A stretch of 64,000 nt of DNA from Streptomyces sp. AC555_RSS877 (GTDB taxonomy: Bacteria > Actinomycetota > Actinomycetes > Streptomycetales > Streptomycetaceae), in NCBI RefSeq assembly GCF_019049245.1, contig NZ_JAGMUK010000104.1, positions 1-64,000 on the forward strand, in the 5' to 3' direction. Below are positions 1 through 8,026 of the stretch, piece after piece. The number at the start of each line of letters is the position of its first letter. Position 1 is the first letter of the stretch. Below the pieces are notes generated by a model. It saw only the letters and a program-made list of their open reading frames with translations, had not been told where the DNA came from and searched no databases. Position numbers and translations under genes: made by a program.

Positions 1-1
1 C

Positions 2-103
2 CCGGAGTGGCTGCACACCTACAATCACCACCGAGGACACACCGCTCTGAAAGGCCAACCACCCGCCAGCCGCGTCCCCAACCTCACAGGGCAGTACAGC
101 TAG
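2..103 (+). CDS. Transposase C-terminal fragment (IS481-like, rve/integrase core), cut by the window edge
   Basis: Frame 2 reads 33 codons to a TAG at 101-103. The peptide contains WLHTYNHHRGH, then a segment rich in G, P and S ending at NLTGQYS. The YNxxRxHxxL pattern followed by PxxR is the usual end of DDE/rve transposases of the IS481/IS3 type, just after the catalytic Glu. Only the last 33 residues are inside the window, so family and intactness cannot be settled. Its stop codon overlaps the stop of the convergent ferritin-like gene (100-102), leaving no room between the two genes for an IS terminal inverted repeat. Confidence 0.7.
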   Translation, partial: PEWLHTYNHHRGHTALKGQPPASRVPNLTGQYS

Positions 104-846
104 GCCGCCAGCCCCAGCGCCGCCATCCGCTTGGTGTGCGCCTCGGTGATCCGGGAGAACATCCGGCCGACCTCGGCGAGGTCGAAGCCGTCCGCGACGC
201 CGCCCACGAGCATCGTCGACAGCGCGTCCCGGTCGGCGACCACCCGCTGGGACTGCGACAGGGCCTCGCCCATCAGCCGCCGCGCCCACAGCGCGAGTCG
301 GCCGCCCACGCGCGGTTCCGCGTCGATCGCCGCGCGCACCTTCTCGACGGCGAAGCCGGCGTGGCCGGTGTCGTCGAGGACGGCGAGGACGAGTTCGCGG
401 GTGTCCGTGTCGAGCCGGGCGGCGACCTCACGGTAGAAGTCGCTGGCGATCGAGTCGCCGACGTACGCCTTGACGAGCCCCTCGAGCCAGTCCGAGGGCG
501 CCGTCTGCTTGTGGAACCCGTCCAGCGCGGCGACGAACGGTTCCATGGCCGAGGTCGGCTCCTCGCCGATCTCCGTCAGCCGGTCGCGCAGCTTCTCGTA
601 GTGGTGGAACTCGGCCGACGCCATCTTCGCCAACTCCGCCTTGTCCGCAAGGGTCGGCGCCAGCTTCGCGTCCTCCGCGAGCCGCTCGAACGCCGCCAGT
701 TCGCCGTACGCGAGCGCGCCGAGCAGGTCGACGACCGCGGCGCGGTACTGAGGTTCGGCGGAGGCCTGCGTCCAGTCCTGGGCGGCGACTCCGGTGTGTG
801 CGACAGATCCGGCGGAGGCGTTGTCAGGCTTGTCAGAGGTCGTCAT
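100..846 (-). CDS. Ferritin-like fold protein (MiaE-like)
   Basis: This 248-residue helical protein resembles the actinobacterial ferritin-like proteins related to the tRNA hydroxylase MiaE. Glu/His pairs typical of di-iron four-helix proteins are visible (EFHHYEKL in the first half, then repeated Asp/His/Glu positions around DDTGHAGF), but I cannot assign metal ligands with certainty. The C-terminus (KRMAALGLAA) looks complete. I prefer ATG at 846 over the GTG at 855 because TATTGT lies 7 nt upstream of the ATG and there is no Shine-Dalgarno, so the mRNA is probably leaderless. It is transcribed away from the helicase gene and converges on the transposase fragment. Function in Streptomyces is unknown. 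Confidence 0.8.
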   Translation of the reverse strand: MTTSDKPDNASAGSVAHTGVAAQDWTQASAEPQYRAAVVDLLGALAYGELAAFERLAEDAKLAPTLADKAELAKMASAEFHHYEKLRDRLTEIGEEPTSAMEPFVAALDGFHKQTAPSDWLEGLVKAYVGDSIASDFYREVAARLDTDTRELVLAVLDDTGHAGFAVEKVRAAIDAEPRVGGRLALWARRLMGEALSQSQRVVADRDALSTMLVGGVADGFDLAEVGRMFSRITEAHTKRMAALGLAA

Positions 847-855
847 GCAGCGCAC

Positions 856-1226
856 AATAGCTCGCTCGCCGCGCCACGGAAGTCCCTGCTCAATCAGTGT
901 GACGACGACTACGTGACCAAATCGGCCATCGCGTGTGCGCGTTTCCGGGGTACAGTGGTAATGCGCCCGCCGACTATTCGACGGGCTGCATGAATGAGGA
1001 TGCCCGGTCGGTGGCCCGATCGGCTCCGACCCGACAGCCCTCCTCGCCCGTACGACGCAGTGCGTACGAAGTTCGGAGGGGGACCCTCAGCGGTTCGAGC
1101 GCTAGAGCGTCGGCAGTGGTCCCGTGTCATACGGCTCGCCCGTAAGGCAGTAGTCGACGTCCCCAGCACGGTCCTAGACGACCCCCGCGCTCGCCCTCGC
1201 GCCGCGCACACAGAAGAGGCAGCACC
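856..1226. promoter_or_regulatory. Divergent intergenic region with a long leader for the helicase gene
   Basis: The 371 bp between the ferritin-like gene and the helicase carry no convincing long coding frame. A TACAGT (951-956) lies 4 nt before an ATG that opens a 10-codon frame ending at 993, and another ATG frame follows at about 991. If transcription starts there the helicase message has a leader of roughly 260 nt. A GTACG-rich imperfect palindrome lies at 1049-1068. Long leaders are known for cold-shock RNA helicases in other bacteria; the link here is inference. Confidence 0.35.
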
Positions 1227-3887
1227 CTGACTACGACTTTCCGAGAGCTCGGAATCCTTCCCGAGACGGCCGAAGCACTAGAGGCCGTCGGCATCATCAC
1301 TCCCTTCCCCATCCAGGAGATGACGCTTCCCGTCGCCCTCTCGGGCAGCGACGTCATCGGCCAGGCCAAGACCGGCACCGGCAAGACGCTGGGCTTCGGC
1401 CTCCCCCTCCTCGAGCGCGTCACCGTCCCCGCCGACGTCGAGGCCGGCCGCGCCCGGCCCGAGGACCTCACCGACGCCCCGCAGGCGCTCGTCGTCGTCC
1501 CCACGCGCGAGCTGTGCACCCAGGTCACCAACGACCTGCTGACCGCGGGCAAGGTCCGCAACGTGCGCGTTCTCGCGATCTACGGCGGCCGGGCGTACGA
1601 GCCGCAGGTCGAGGCCCTCAAGAAGGGCGTCGACGTGATCGTCGGCACCCCGGGCCGTCTGCTGGACCTCGCGGGTCAGAAGAAGCTCGACCTCAAGCAC
1701 ATCAAGGCACTCGTCCTCGACGAGGCCGACGAGATGCTCGACCTGGGCTTCCTGCCCGACGTCGAGAAGATCATCAACATGCTGCCGGCCCGCCGTCAGA
1801 CGATGCTGTTCTCGGCGACCATGCCGGGCGCGGTCATCGGCCTCGCGCGCCGCTACATGTCGCAGCCCACGCACATCAGCGCCACCTCGCCGGACGACGC
1901 GGGCAAGACGGTCGCGAACACCAAGCAGCACATCTACCGCGCGCACAACATGGACAAGCCCGAGCTGGTCGCGCGGATACTGCAGGCCGAGGGCCGCGGT
2001 CTCGTGATGGTCTTCTGCCGTACGAAGCGGACGGCGGCCGATCTGGCCGACCAGCTCCAGCAGCGCGGTTTCGCCTCCGGCGCGGTCCACGGCGACCTCG
2101 GCCAGGGCGCCCGCGAGCAGGCACTGCGCGCGTTCCGCAACGGCAAGGTGGACGTCCTTGTCTGCACCGACGTCGCCGCCCGCGGCATCGACGTCGAGGG
2201 TGTCACCCACGTCATCAACTACCAGTCCCCCGAGGACGAGAAGACGTACCTGCACCGCATCGGCCGCACCGGCCGCGCGGGCGCCAAGGGCATCGCGATC
2301 ACGCTCGTCGACTGGGACGACATCCCGCGCTGGCAGCTCATCAACAAGGCGCTGGACCTCGGGTTCAACGACCCGCCGGAGACGTACTCGACCTCCCCGC
2401 ACCTCTTCGAGGAGCTGAGCATCCCCGCTGGCACCAAGGGTGTCCTGCCGCGCGCCGACCGCACGCGCGCCGGGCTCGGGGCGGAGGAGCTGGAGGACCT
2501 GGGCGAGACGGGCGGCCGTGGTGCGCGCGGTGACCGCGGAGGCCGTGGTGACCGCGGCGGACGTGGTGACCGAGGAGGTCGCGGTGACCGCGACAACCGA
2601 GGCGGTCGGGACGAGTCCCGTTCGGCCGAGGACGAGCGTTCGGCGCGTACGCCGCGTCGCCGTCGCCGCACGCGCAACGGCACCCCGCTGGACACGACCG
2701 CTCCTGCCGGGACGGCTCCCGTCGAGGGTGTCGTCGCCCCGCAGGAGACCACCGCGCCGGAGGACGCCACCGCCACCGCGACCCGGACCCCGCGTCGCCG
2801 TCGCCGCACCCGCGGCGGATCGTCGGAGGCGGCGCCGGCCACGGCAGCCGTGACGACCGAGCCGACGGTGGCCGAGGCCGCCCCGGTCACGGAGGCCGCG
2901 GAGGCCGCCGTCGCCACGGCCGAGGGCACGGCTGTCCTCGACACCGCCGAGATCCCGGCGAAGCCGCGCCGCCGCCGGACCCGCAAGTCCGCGGAGACCG
3001 CGGTCGACACGGCCGAGTCCACCACGCCCGAGACGGTGACGGAGGTCCCGGCGGTGCCGGAGGCCGAGGTTCCCGCCGCCGCGCCGCGTCGGCGTACCCG
3101 CAAGGCCACGGCTGCGACTGCCCCTGCGGCCGAGGTCGCGGTCGACACCGCCGAGGGGACCGGCACGCCGGAAGCCGAAGCAGCCGAGGCCACGCCTCGC
3201 CGTCGTACGCGCAAGACGGCGGCAGCGGCTCCGGCCGAGGCCGCTCTCGACACCGCAGAGGCCGTGGAGGCCAAGCCGCGTCGCCGTACCCGCAAGACCG
3301 CGGCCGCCGAGCCCGCCGTCGCCGCCGAGATCCCGGCGCAGGCGACCCCGGAGGCGGAGCCGGCCGAGGTCAAGCCCCGCCGTACGCGCAAGGCCGCCGC
3401 CACCGCCGAGGCAGCGGTCGACACCGCCGAGGGCACGGCGACCAAGCCGCGCCGCACGCGCAAGACCGCCGCCGCGGCTCCGGCCGAGGCAGCCGTCGAC
3501 ACCGCCGAGGCTGTGGAGGCCAAGCCGCGTCGCACGCGCAAGACGGTTGCCGCGGCTCCGGCCGAGGCAGCGGTCGACACCGCCGAAGGTGCGGAGGCCA
3601 AGCCGCGTCGTACCCGGAAGACCGCCGCTGCCAAGGCAGTTGAGGGTGACGCGGTCGAGGCGGCGGCTGAGGTCAAGCCCCGCCGTACGCGCAAGACCGC
3701 CGCTGCGGCCGAACCGGCCGTGGAGGCGGCGGAGGATGTGGAGACGAAGTCTCGTCGTCGCACCCGCAAGGCCGCGGAGCCCGCGGTGACCGCCGCCATC
3801 CCGGCCCAGGCCGCGGCAGAACCGGTGGCCGCGCCTCGGCGCCGGGCCCGTAAGACCGCGGCAGCCACGGAGCCCACGGAGAGCTGA
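1227..3887 (+). CDS. DEAD-box ATP-dependent RNA helicase with long basic repeat tail
   Basis: The core (about the first 400 of 886 residues) carries all helicase landmarks: the Q-motif (PFPIQEMTLPVAL), motif I (AKTGTGKT), motif Ia (PTRELCTQV), motif II DEAD (VLDEADEM), motif III SAT, and motifs V/VI (TDVAARGIDV, HRIGRTGRAG). A GGRGDRGGRGD stretch follows, then about 370 residues of Ala/Glu/Thr spacers alternating with KPRRRTRK-type blocks, probably an RNA-binding disordered tail. The first ATG (1320) would remove the Q-motif. The frame is open back to CTG 1227, which has AGAAGAGG seven bases upstream and gives LTTTFRELGI, the expected N-terminus, so I take CTG as the start. A strong hairpin follows the stop. 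Confidence 0.9.
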   Translation: MTTTFRELGILPETAEALEAVGIITPFPIQEMTLPVALSGSDVIGQAKTGTGKTLGFGLPLLERVTVPADVEAGRARPEDLTDAPQALVVVPTRELCTQVTNDLLTAGKVRNVRVLAIYGGRAYEPQVEALKKGVDVIVGTPGRLLDLAGQKKLDLKHIKALVLDEADEMLDLGFLPDVEKIINMLPARRQTMLFSATMPGAVIGLARRYMSQPTHISATSPDDAGKTVANTKQHIYRAHNMDKPELVARILQAEGRGLVMVFCRTKRTAADLADQLQQRGFASGAVHGDLGQGAREQALRAFRNGKVDVLVCTDVAARGIDVEGVTHVINYQSPEDEKTYLHRIGRTGRAGAKGIAITLVDWDDIPRWQLINKALDLGFNDPPETYSTSPHLFEELSIPAGTKGVLPRADRTRAGLGAEELEDLGETGGRGARGDRGGRGDRGGRGDRGGRGDRDNRGGRDESRSAEDERSARTPRRRRRTRNGTPLDTTAPAGTAPVEGVVAPQETTAPEDATATATRTPRRRRRTRGGSSEAAPATAAVTTEPTVAEAAPVTEAAEAAVATAEGTAVLDTAEIPAKPRRRRTRKSAETAVDTAESTTPETVTEVPAVPEAEVPAAAPRRRTRKATAATAPAAEVAVDTAEGTGTPEAEAAEATPRRRTRKTAAAAPAEAALDTAEAVEAKPRRRTRKTAAAEPAVAAEIPAQATPEAEPAEVKPRRTRKAAATAEAAVDTAEGTATKPRRTRKTAAAAPAEAAVDTAEAVEAKPRRTRKTVAAAPAEAAVDTAEGAEAKPRRTRKTAAAKAVEGDAVEAAAEVKPRRTRKTAAAAEPAVEAAEDVETKSRRRTRKAAEPAVTAAIPAQAAAEPVAAPRRRARKTAAATEPTES

Positions 3888-3897
3888 TCTCCCGCCC

Positions 3898-3932
3898 GAC
3901 GGGCCGGTTCGCCTCGCGCGAACCGGGCCGTC
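3898..3932 (+). terminator. Hairpin terminator after the helicase gene
   Basis: A 14-bp inverted repeat with one mismatch (GACGGGCCGGTTCG pairing with CGAACCGGGCCGTC) surrounds a 7-nt loop, 10 nt after the helicase stop. There is no U-run, as is usual in Streptomyces. Confidence 0.7.
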
Positions 3933-3990
3933 GGCGTTCCCGGCCCTCACCGGCGCCCGGAGGCGGAACCGCGACCGATACCCTCCCTCC

Positions 3991-4869
3991 GTGAGCAGCC
4001 GAGCCTTCTTCGCCGCACCCCCCAACGCCCGTGCCTACCCCCTCCACACCCCGCGTGGGGCCTTCGCCGTCGTCGATTCGCCCGTGCCCCCCGGTGTCGA
4101 GCCGAAGGGCACCGTGCTGATGCTGCCCGGGTTCACGGGCAGCAAGGAGGACTTCACGCTGCTGCACGAGCCGCTCGCGGGGCGTGGGTACCGTGTCGTG
4201 GCCGTGGACGGGCGGGGGCAGTTCGAGTCGGACGGGCCTGCGGAGGACGAATCCGCCTACGCGCAGGACGAGTTGGCGTGGGACGTCCTCGCCCAGGCCG
4301 GCGCCCTTGAGGGCCCCGTGCATCTGCTCGGACACTCTCTCGGCGGTCAGATCGCCCGCGCTGCCGTACTGCTCGACCACTCCCCGTTCCGCTCGCTCAC
4401 CCTGATCGCCTCCGGACCCGCTCAGATCTCCGACTCCCAGCAGCAGCGCGTGAAGCTGTTGCGGGACGCGCTCGCCGTGATGGGCATGGCCGAGGTGTGG
4501 GAGGCCATCCTGGCCATGGGGCCACCGGAGGAGGTCGGCGGCCCGGCCCGCGGCATCGGCGGCATGGAGCAGCTGCGCCGCCGCTGGCTGGGCAACAAGC
4601 CCGCCCAACTCCGGGCCACGGGGCACCAGTTGTGCACCGAGCCGAACCGCGTTGCCGAACTGGCCGCCGTCCCGCTCCCGTCGCATGTCCTGTCGGGCGC
4701 CCACGACGACACCTGGCCGGTGGCGCTGCTGGACGACATGGCCGTACGGCTGAAGGCGCGGCGGACGGTCGTCCCGGGCGCCGAGCATTCCCCGAACACC
4801 GACCAGCCCATGCCCACCGCCCGCGCCCTCGCGGACTTCTGGGACGGCCTCCAGCCGAACACGGACTGA
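3991..4869 (+). CDS. Alpha/beta hydrolase
   Basis: This 292-residue single-domain alpha/beta hydrolase has the oxyanion region LMLPGFTGSKEDF, the nucleophile elbow GHSLGGQ, a late Asp in SGAHDDTWP and a candidate catalytic His in GAEHSPNTD, so the Ser-Asp-His triad looks complete. A short cap is inserted between the elbow and the Asp. No signal peptide is visible, so it should be cytosolic. Substrate is unknown (esterase, peptidase or haloperoxidase-like are all possible). GTG 3991 follows a TACCCT box by 6 nt, so translation is probably leaderless. It converges on the NYN gene. Confidence 0.85.
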   Translation: MSSRAFFAAPPNARAYPLHTPRGAFAVVDSPVPPGVEPKGTVLMLPGFTGSKEDFTLLHEPLAGRGYRVVAVDGRGQFESDGPAEDESAYAQDELAWDVLAQAGALEGPVHLLGHSLGGQIARAAVLLDHSPFRSLTLIASGPAQISDSQQQRVKLLRDALAVMGMAEVWEAILAMGPPEEVGGPARGIGGMEQLRRRWLGNKPAQLRATGHQLCTEPNRVAELAAVPLPSHVLSGAHDDTWPVALLDDMAVRLKARRTVVPGAEHSPNTDQPMPTARALADFWDGLQPNTD

Positions 4870-4939
4870 CTGCGGCAGCGGGGCAAGGACCGGAACTGAC
4901 CAGGACCAGGATTAGGACCAGGACCAGTGCCGGTTCGGG

Positions 4940-5857
4940 CTAGTACTGCGCCTGCAGGTGCTCCCAGAAGCCGTCCCGCAGGGCGCGTCTCAGGTCGGGC
5001 TGTCCACGGAGCGAGTACTGGAGCAGGCCCTCCGCCTCCACCAGGAGGTCCTGGTCCACCGAGCCCGGCAGATAGGGATGGCCGGGCAGCAGTTCCACCA
5101 GCGACTCGCGGCCCCTCGCCGCCAGCCACTTCGCCGCGATCTGCGCGCCGACGAAGCGGACGGCCTCACGGGTGGGGCGGGACGCCGTCGACTCGTAGGC
5201 GGGGCCCGTGCGGCGGGACACGTACGGCTTGAAGAAGTCGAGGTCCAGCGTGCGCTGGCTGTCGACCTCCCAGAGCAGGGGCTCGGCCTGGTTGCGGCCC
5301 TCCGGTGTCTCGATGCCCCAGAGGTGGACGCGGGCGCCGTACCCCTGGGCCGCCTCGACGGCCGAGACCAGGTCCTCGTCGCCGCCGAGGAGTGCCGCGT
5401 CGCTGATGGCGCGGTGGCGGGCCAGGGACTCCAGATCGGAGCGGATGAGGGAGTCGACGCCCTTCTGCTGGTTGTTCGCGTTCAGGTTGCCCAGCCGGAC
5501 CTTGACGTCCGGGAGCTCGGCGATGGACTGCTGCTCCGCGGTGTGGATACGGCGTCTCGCGCCGTCGTACCAGTAGACCCGCAGCAGCCGGCTGTCCGCG
5601 AAGATCGTGCGGGCCTTGTCGATCAGCGCCTCGATGAGCCCTTCCGCGTCCAGGTCGAAGGCGCGGCGGTCCTCCGTCCCGGAGACCAGGCGTCCCGCGG
5701 CCGCGTACAGGTATCCCGCGTCGACGAAGATCGCATGGGTCGAGGGCGTCTTCGCCACCTCGGCGAGCATGCGCTGAAGCAGCTCGTTGGTGCGGTCGAT
5801 GCGGGCGCTGAGGGCCGCGAGGTCGTCGTTCATCGCCTCCATTGTCCTGGCGGTCAC
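4940..5857 (-). CDS. NYN/PIN-like domain protein (putative ribonuclease)
   Basis: The N-terminus has a short helical segment (LSARIDRTNELLQRMLAEV), then an NYN domain from about residue 40 to 220. AIFVDAGYL supplies the first acidic residue, KGVDSLIRSDLESLA the central Asp, and ALLGGDEDLVSAV the characteristic D-x-D active-site strand. The acidic residues expected of a metal-dependent PIN-like RNase are therefore present. The C-terminal 80 residues (from about VRFVGAQIAAKW) are a conserved actinobacterial extension with no function I recognise. GTG 5857 is taken as start; ATG 5842 or 5833 (MNDDLAAL) are credible alternatives. Confidence 0.8.
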   Translation of the reverse strand: MTARTMEAMNDDLAALSARIDRTNELLQRMLAEVAKTPSTHAIFVDAGYLYAAAGRLVSGTEDRRAFDLDAEGLIEALIDKARTIFADSRLLRVYWYDGARRRIHTAEQQSIAELPDVKVRLGNLNANNQQKGVDSLIRSDLESLARHRAISDAALLGGDEDLVSAVEAAQGYGARVHLWGIETPEGRNQAEPLLWEVDSQRTLDLDFFKPYVSRRTGPAYESTASRPTREAVRFVGAQIAAKWLAARGRESLVELLPGHPYLPGSVDQDLLVEAEGLLQYSLRGQPDLRRALRDGFWEHLQAQY

Positions 5858-5899
5858 GCTGCGAACACAACTGGTCCCGGTCAGTCCAGTCCATGTGGC

Positions 5900-6052
5900 T
5901 TACCGGTCAGTAATTAGCCGTTCGAAAAATTTCTTTAGCGTAGGGAATGTTTGTAACACGCAGCCCGTTGACTACGTACAGATGGCACAACGCCACCAGA
6001 CGCAACTGAAGTAGTTCTCCGCAGGAGGATGACCAGACGAAGGGAGAAGCCA
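5900..6052 (+). promoter_or_regulatory. AT-rich upstream region of the 50-residue conserved gene
   Basis: An unusually A/T-rich island (about 5905-5955, including GAAAAATTTC) and a TTGACT at about 5968 precede the small gene at 6053. AGGAGG (6023-6028) and GGGAGAAG (6042-6049) are both SD-like; only the second is correctly placed for the ATG. Individual promoter elements are not assignable with confidence. Confidence 0.4.
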
Positions 6053-6205
6053 ATGCGCTTCGAAATCATGCGACTCGACGATGTCGACGGCACGGCCGTG
6101 GACAGCACCGTCGTGGACGCCGCCTCCGTCAACCGTATCGTTCAGCAGGCTGCCGCGATCGGCCAGCGACTGTGGATCCGGCCGGCCGAGACCTCGGCCT
6201 CGTAA
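6053..6205 (+). CDS. Conserved small protein of 50 residues
   Basis: An ATG with a strong SD (GGGAGAAG, 3-nt gap) opens a 50-residue frame beginning MRFEIMRLDD and ending PAETSAS. It is acidic, without transmembrane segment or cysteines, and has a helical middle (ASVNRIVQQAAAIGQRL). I recall near-identical small proteins in many Streptomyces, so I regard it as a real, conserved gene of unknown function. A perfect 40-bp palindrome 22 bp downstream terminates it, making it a monocistronic unit between the NYN gene and MarC. Confidence 0.85.
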   Translation: MRFEIMRLDDVDGTAVDSTVVDAASVNRIVQQAAAIGQRLWIRPAETSAS

Positions 6206-6227
6206 CCCCGGGATCCCTTACAGGTTT

Positions 6228-6267
6228 CAGAGCCCCCGTACGGCGTCGACGCCGTACGGGGGCTCTG
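6228..6267. terminator. Perfect 40-bp palindrome, bidirectional terminator
   Basis: Twenty bases starting CAGAGCCCCCGTACGG are followed directly by their exact reverse complement. It sits between the convergent 50-residue gene and marC and can serve both. Confidence 0.85.
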
Positions 6268-6291
6268 CGCGTACCCGGCGGGTGCCGACTC

Positions 6292-6897
6292 TCAGCTCGC
6301 CTGGATGACCTGGGTGACGCCGTTGATGATCTGCTGCACGGCGATCGCGGAGAGCATCATGCCCGCGAGCCGTGTCACCAGGACCACGCCGCCGTCCTTG
6401 ATGACCCGGATGATCAGCAGCGAGTACCGCATCACCACCCACAGGACGACATGGATGGCGAGGATCGCCGTCCACACCGACACCTGCGCCGGGACGCTGT
6501 CGGCCTTCTGCACGGCGAGGATGACCGACACGATCGCACCCGGCCCGGCCAGCAGCGGCATGCCCAGAGGTACGAGGGCGACGTTGACGTCCTTGGTCTG
6601 CTTCGGCTCGTCCGTCTTGCCGGTGAGCAGGTCCAGCGCGATCAGCAGGAGCAGCAGCCCGCCCGCGATCATCAGCGCGGGCACGGAGACGTGCAGGTAG
6701 TCGAGGATCTGGTGCCCGAGCAGCCCGAAGACGGTGATCACGCCGCCGGCCACGCAGACGGCCTGGAACGCCATCCGCTTCTGCACCTTGCCGGGGCGCC
6801 CGGAGGTCAGCGCGAGGAAGATCGGGGTGATCCCGGGGGGATCCATGATGACGAAGAGGGTCAGGAACAGGGAGCCGAAGACGGCGAGGTCGAACAT
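6292..6897 (-). CDS. MarC family integral membrane protein
   Basis: Six hydrophobic helices and the family signature near the N-terminus (LFVIMDPPGITPIFLAL) identify a MarC/UPF0056 inner-membrane protein. A second conserved stretch is LVPLGMPLLAGPGAI. At 201 residues from ATG 6897 it has the usual family length. A TTG at 6918 would add seven residues; the ATG has a weak AAGG five bases upstream. The family was once linked to multiple antibiotic resistance, but that link was not upheld and transport function is undefined. The upstream 130 bp carry short direct repeats. Confidence 0.85.
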   Translation of the reverse strand: MFDLAVFGSLFLTLFVIMDPPGITPIFLALTSGRPGKVQKRMAFQAVCVAGGVITVFGLLGHQILDYLHVSVPALMIAGGLLLLLIALDLLTGKTDEPKQTKDVNVALVPLGMPLLAGPGAIVSVILAVQKADSVPAQVSVWTAILAIHVVLWVVMRYSLLIIRVIKDGGVVLVTRLAGMMLSAIAVQQIINGVTQVIQAS

Positions 6898-6950
6898 GAG
6901 GGCCTTGCTGAGCGACAAACGGATGAGGACCTGAGGGTCACGAGAAACGT

Positions 6951-6996
6951 GACCAGCGCGAAGAACGCGACCAGTGACCAGTGCGAAGAACGCGAC
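6951..6996. repeat. 21-bp direct repeat upstream of marC
   Basis: GACCAGCGCGAAGAACGCGAC (6951-6971) recurs at 6976-6996 with one mismatch, and a degenerate third copy starts near 7002. No gene overlaps it. It could be a regulator-binding array or simple slippage product. Confidence 0.6.
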
Positions 6997-7051
6997 GAAC
7001 GGGACCAGCGCGACAAGCGCGACGGTCGTGGCGTGCGCGGGGGCGTGACCC

Positions 7052-7909
7052 TCAGGCTCCGCCGGCCCCCGGCACCGGGAACGCCCCCGTCGCCCGTCGC
7101 GTGATCTCCCCGTACACCTCGGGATCGGTCACGTTCTCGCCGAGCACGCACGTCTTGCGGCTGCCGTGGTAGTCGCTGGACCCCGTGGTCAGCAGCCCGA
7201 GCTCCTTGGCGAGGCCACGCAGCCGCGCCCGGGTGTCCGGGTCGTGGTCCATGTGGTCGACCTCGATGCCGTCGAGTCCGGCCGTGGCCAGCTCGGCGAT
7301 CGCGGACTCCGGGACCGTACGCCCGCGCTTGCTCGCGCCCGGGTGGGCGAACACGGCGACGCCGCCCGCGCCCTTGATCAGCCGGATCGCCTCGAAGGGG
7401 TCGGTCTCGTGCTTCGCCACGTAGGCCCGGCCGCCGTCGGACAGCCAGTCCGGCGTGAAGGCGTCGCTCACCGTCGGTACGACACCGAGTTCGACCAGAG
7501 CGGTCGCGACATGGGGGCGTCCGACCGAGCCGTCGCCCGCGATCCGCGCCACCTGCTCCCAGGTGACCGGCACGCCCTGCTCCTGGAGCCTGGCGACCAT
7601 GGCCCGCGCCCGCGGCACCCGGTCGTCCCGCACCAGCTCGCGCTCGGCGAGCAGGGCGGGCTCCTCGGGGTCGAAGAGGTAGGCCAGCATGTGCAGGGAG
7701 ACCCCGTCGACCCGGCAGGACAGCTCGGCGCCGGTGACCAGCGTGAGCCCCTCCGGCAGCGCGGCGATCGCCTCGGCGTGTCCTCGGGTGGTGTCGTGGT
7801 CGGTCAGCGCTACCACGTCCAGACCGGCCGCGGCGGCGTTGCGCACCAGCTCGGCCGGGGTGTCCGTACCGTCGGAGGCCGTGGAGTGGGTGTGCAGGTC
7901 GATGCGCAC
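7052..7909 (-). CDS. PHP domain phosphoesterase
   Basis: The protein opens with the PHP metal site RIDLHTHSTASDGTDTP and continues with LTDHDTTRGHAEA, GAELSC, a conserved AHPG (VFAHPGASKRG) and a final HGSRK near SSDYHG, the set of His/Asp residues that bind the trinuclear metal centre. At 285 residues it is a stand-alone PHP phosphoesterase, probably acting on nucleotides or short RNA (related proteins include RNase AM/YciV and 3',5'-nucleotide phosphatases). The frame extends upstream, but GTG 7909 starts exactly before RIDLHTHS and has GGAG eight bases upstream. Confidence 0.85.
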   Translation of the reverse strand: MRIDLHTHSTASDGTDTPAELVRNAAAAGLDVVALTDHDTTRGHAEAIAALPEGLTLVTGAELSCRVDGVSLHMLAYLFDPEEPALLAERELVRDDRVPRARAMVARLQEQGVPVTWEQVARIAGDGSVGRPHVATALVELGVVPTVSDAFTPDWLSDGGRAYVAKHETDPFEAIRLIKGAGGVAVFAHPGASKRGRTVPESAIAELATAGLDGIEVDHMDHDPDTRARLRGLAKELGLLTTGSSDYHGSRKTCVLGENVTDPEVYGEITRRATGAFPVPGAGGA

Positions 7910-8026
7910 GACGCGGACTCCAAGCGATGACGGGACGGAGGGAAGCTCAAGGATAACCGGATTTTCGAGCTCCCCTGTCACACCCGCAACCACACAGCGC
8001 CCCCTACACAAGCGCCCGGCCGCCGC

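Noticed and set aside
1278..4025. 915-codon open frame antisense to the RNA helicase
   Set aside because: It mirrors the helicase gene in high-GC sequence; the translation is a low-complexity Arg/Gly/Leu string with no domain, while the plus strand has all helicase motifs.
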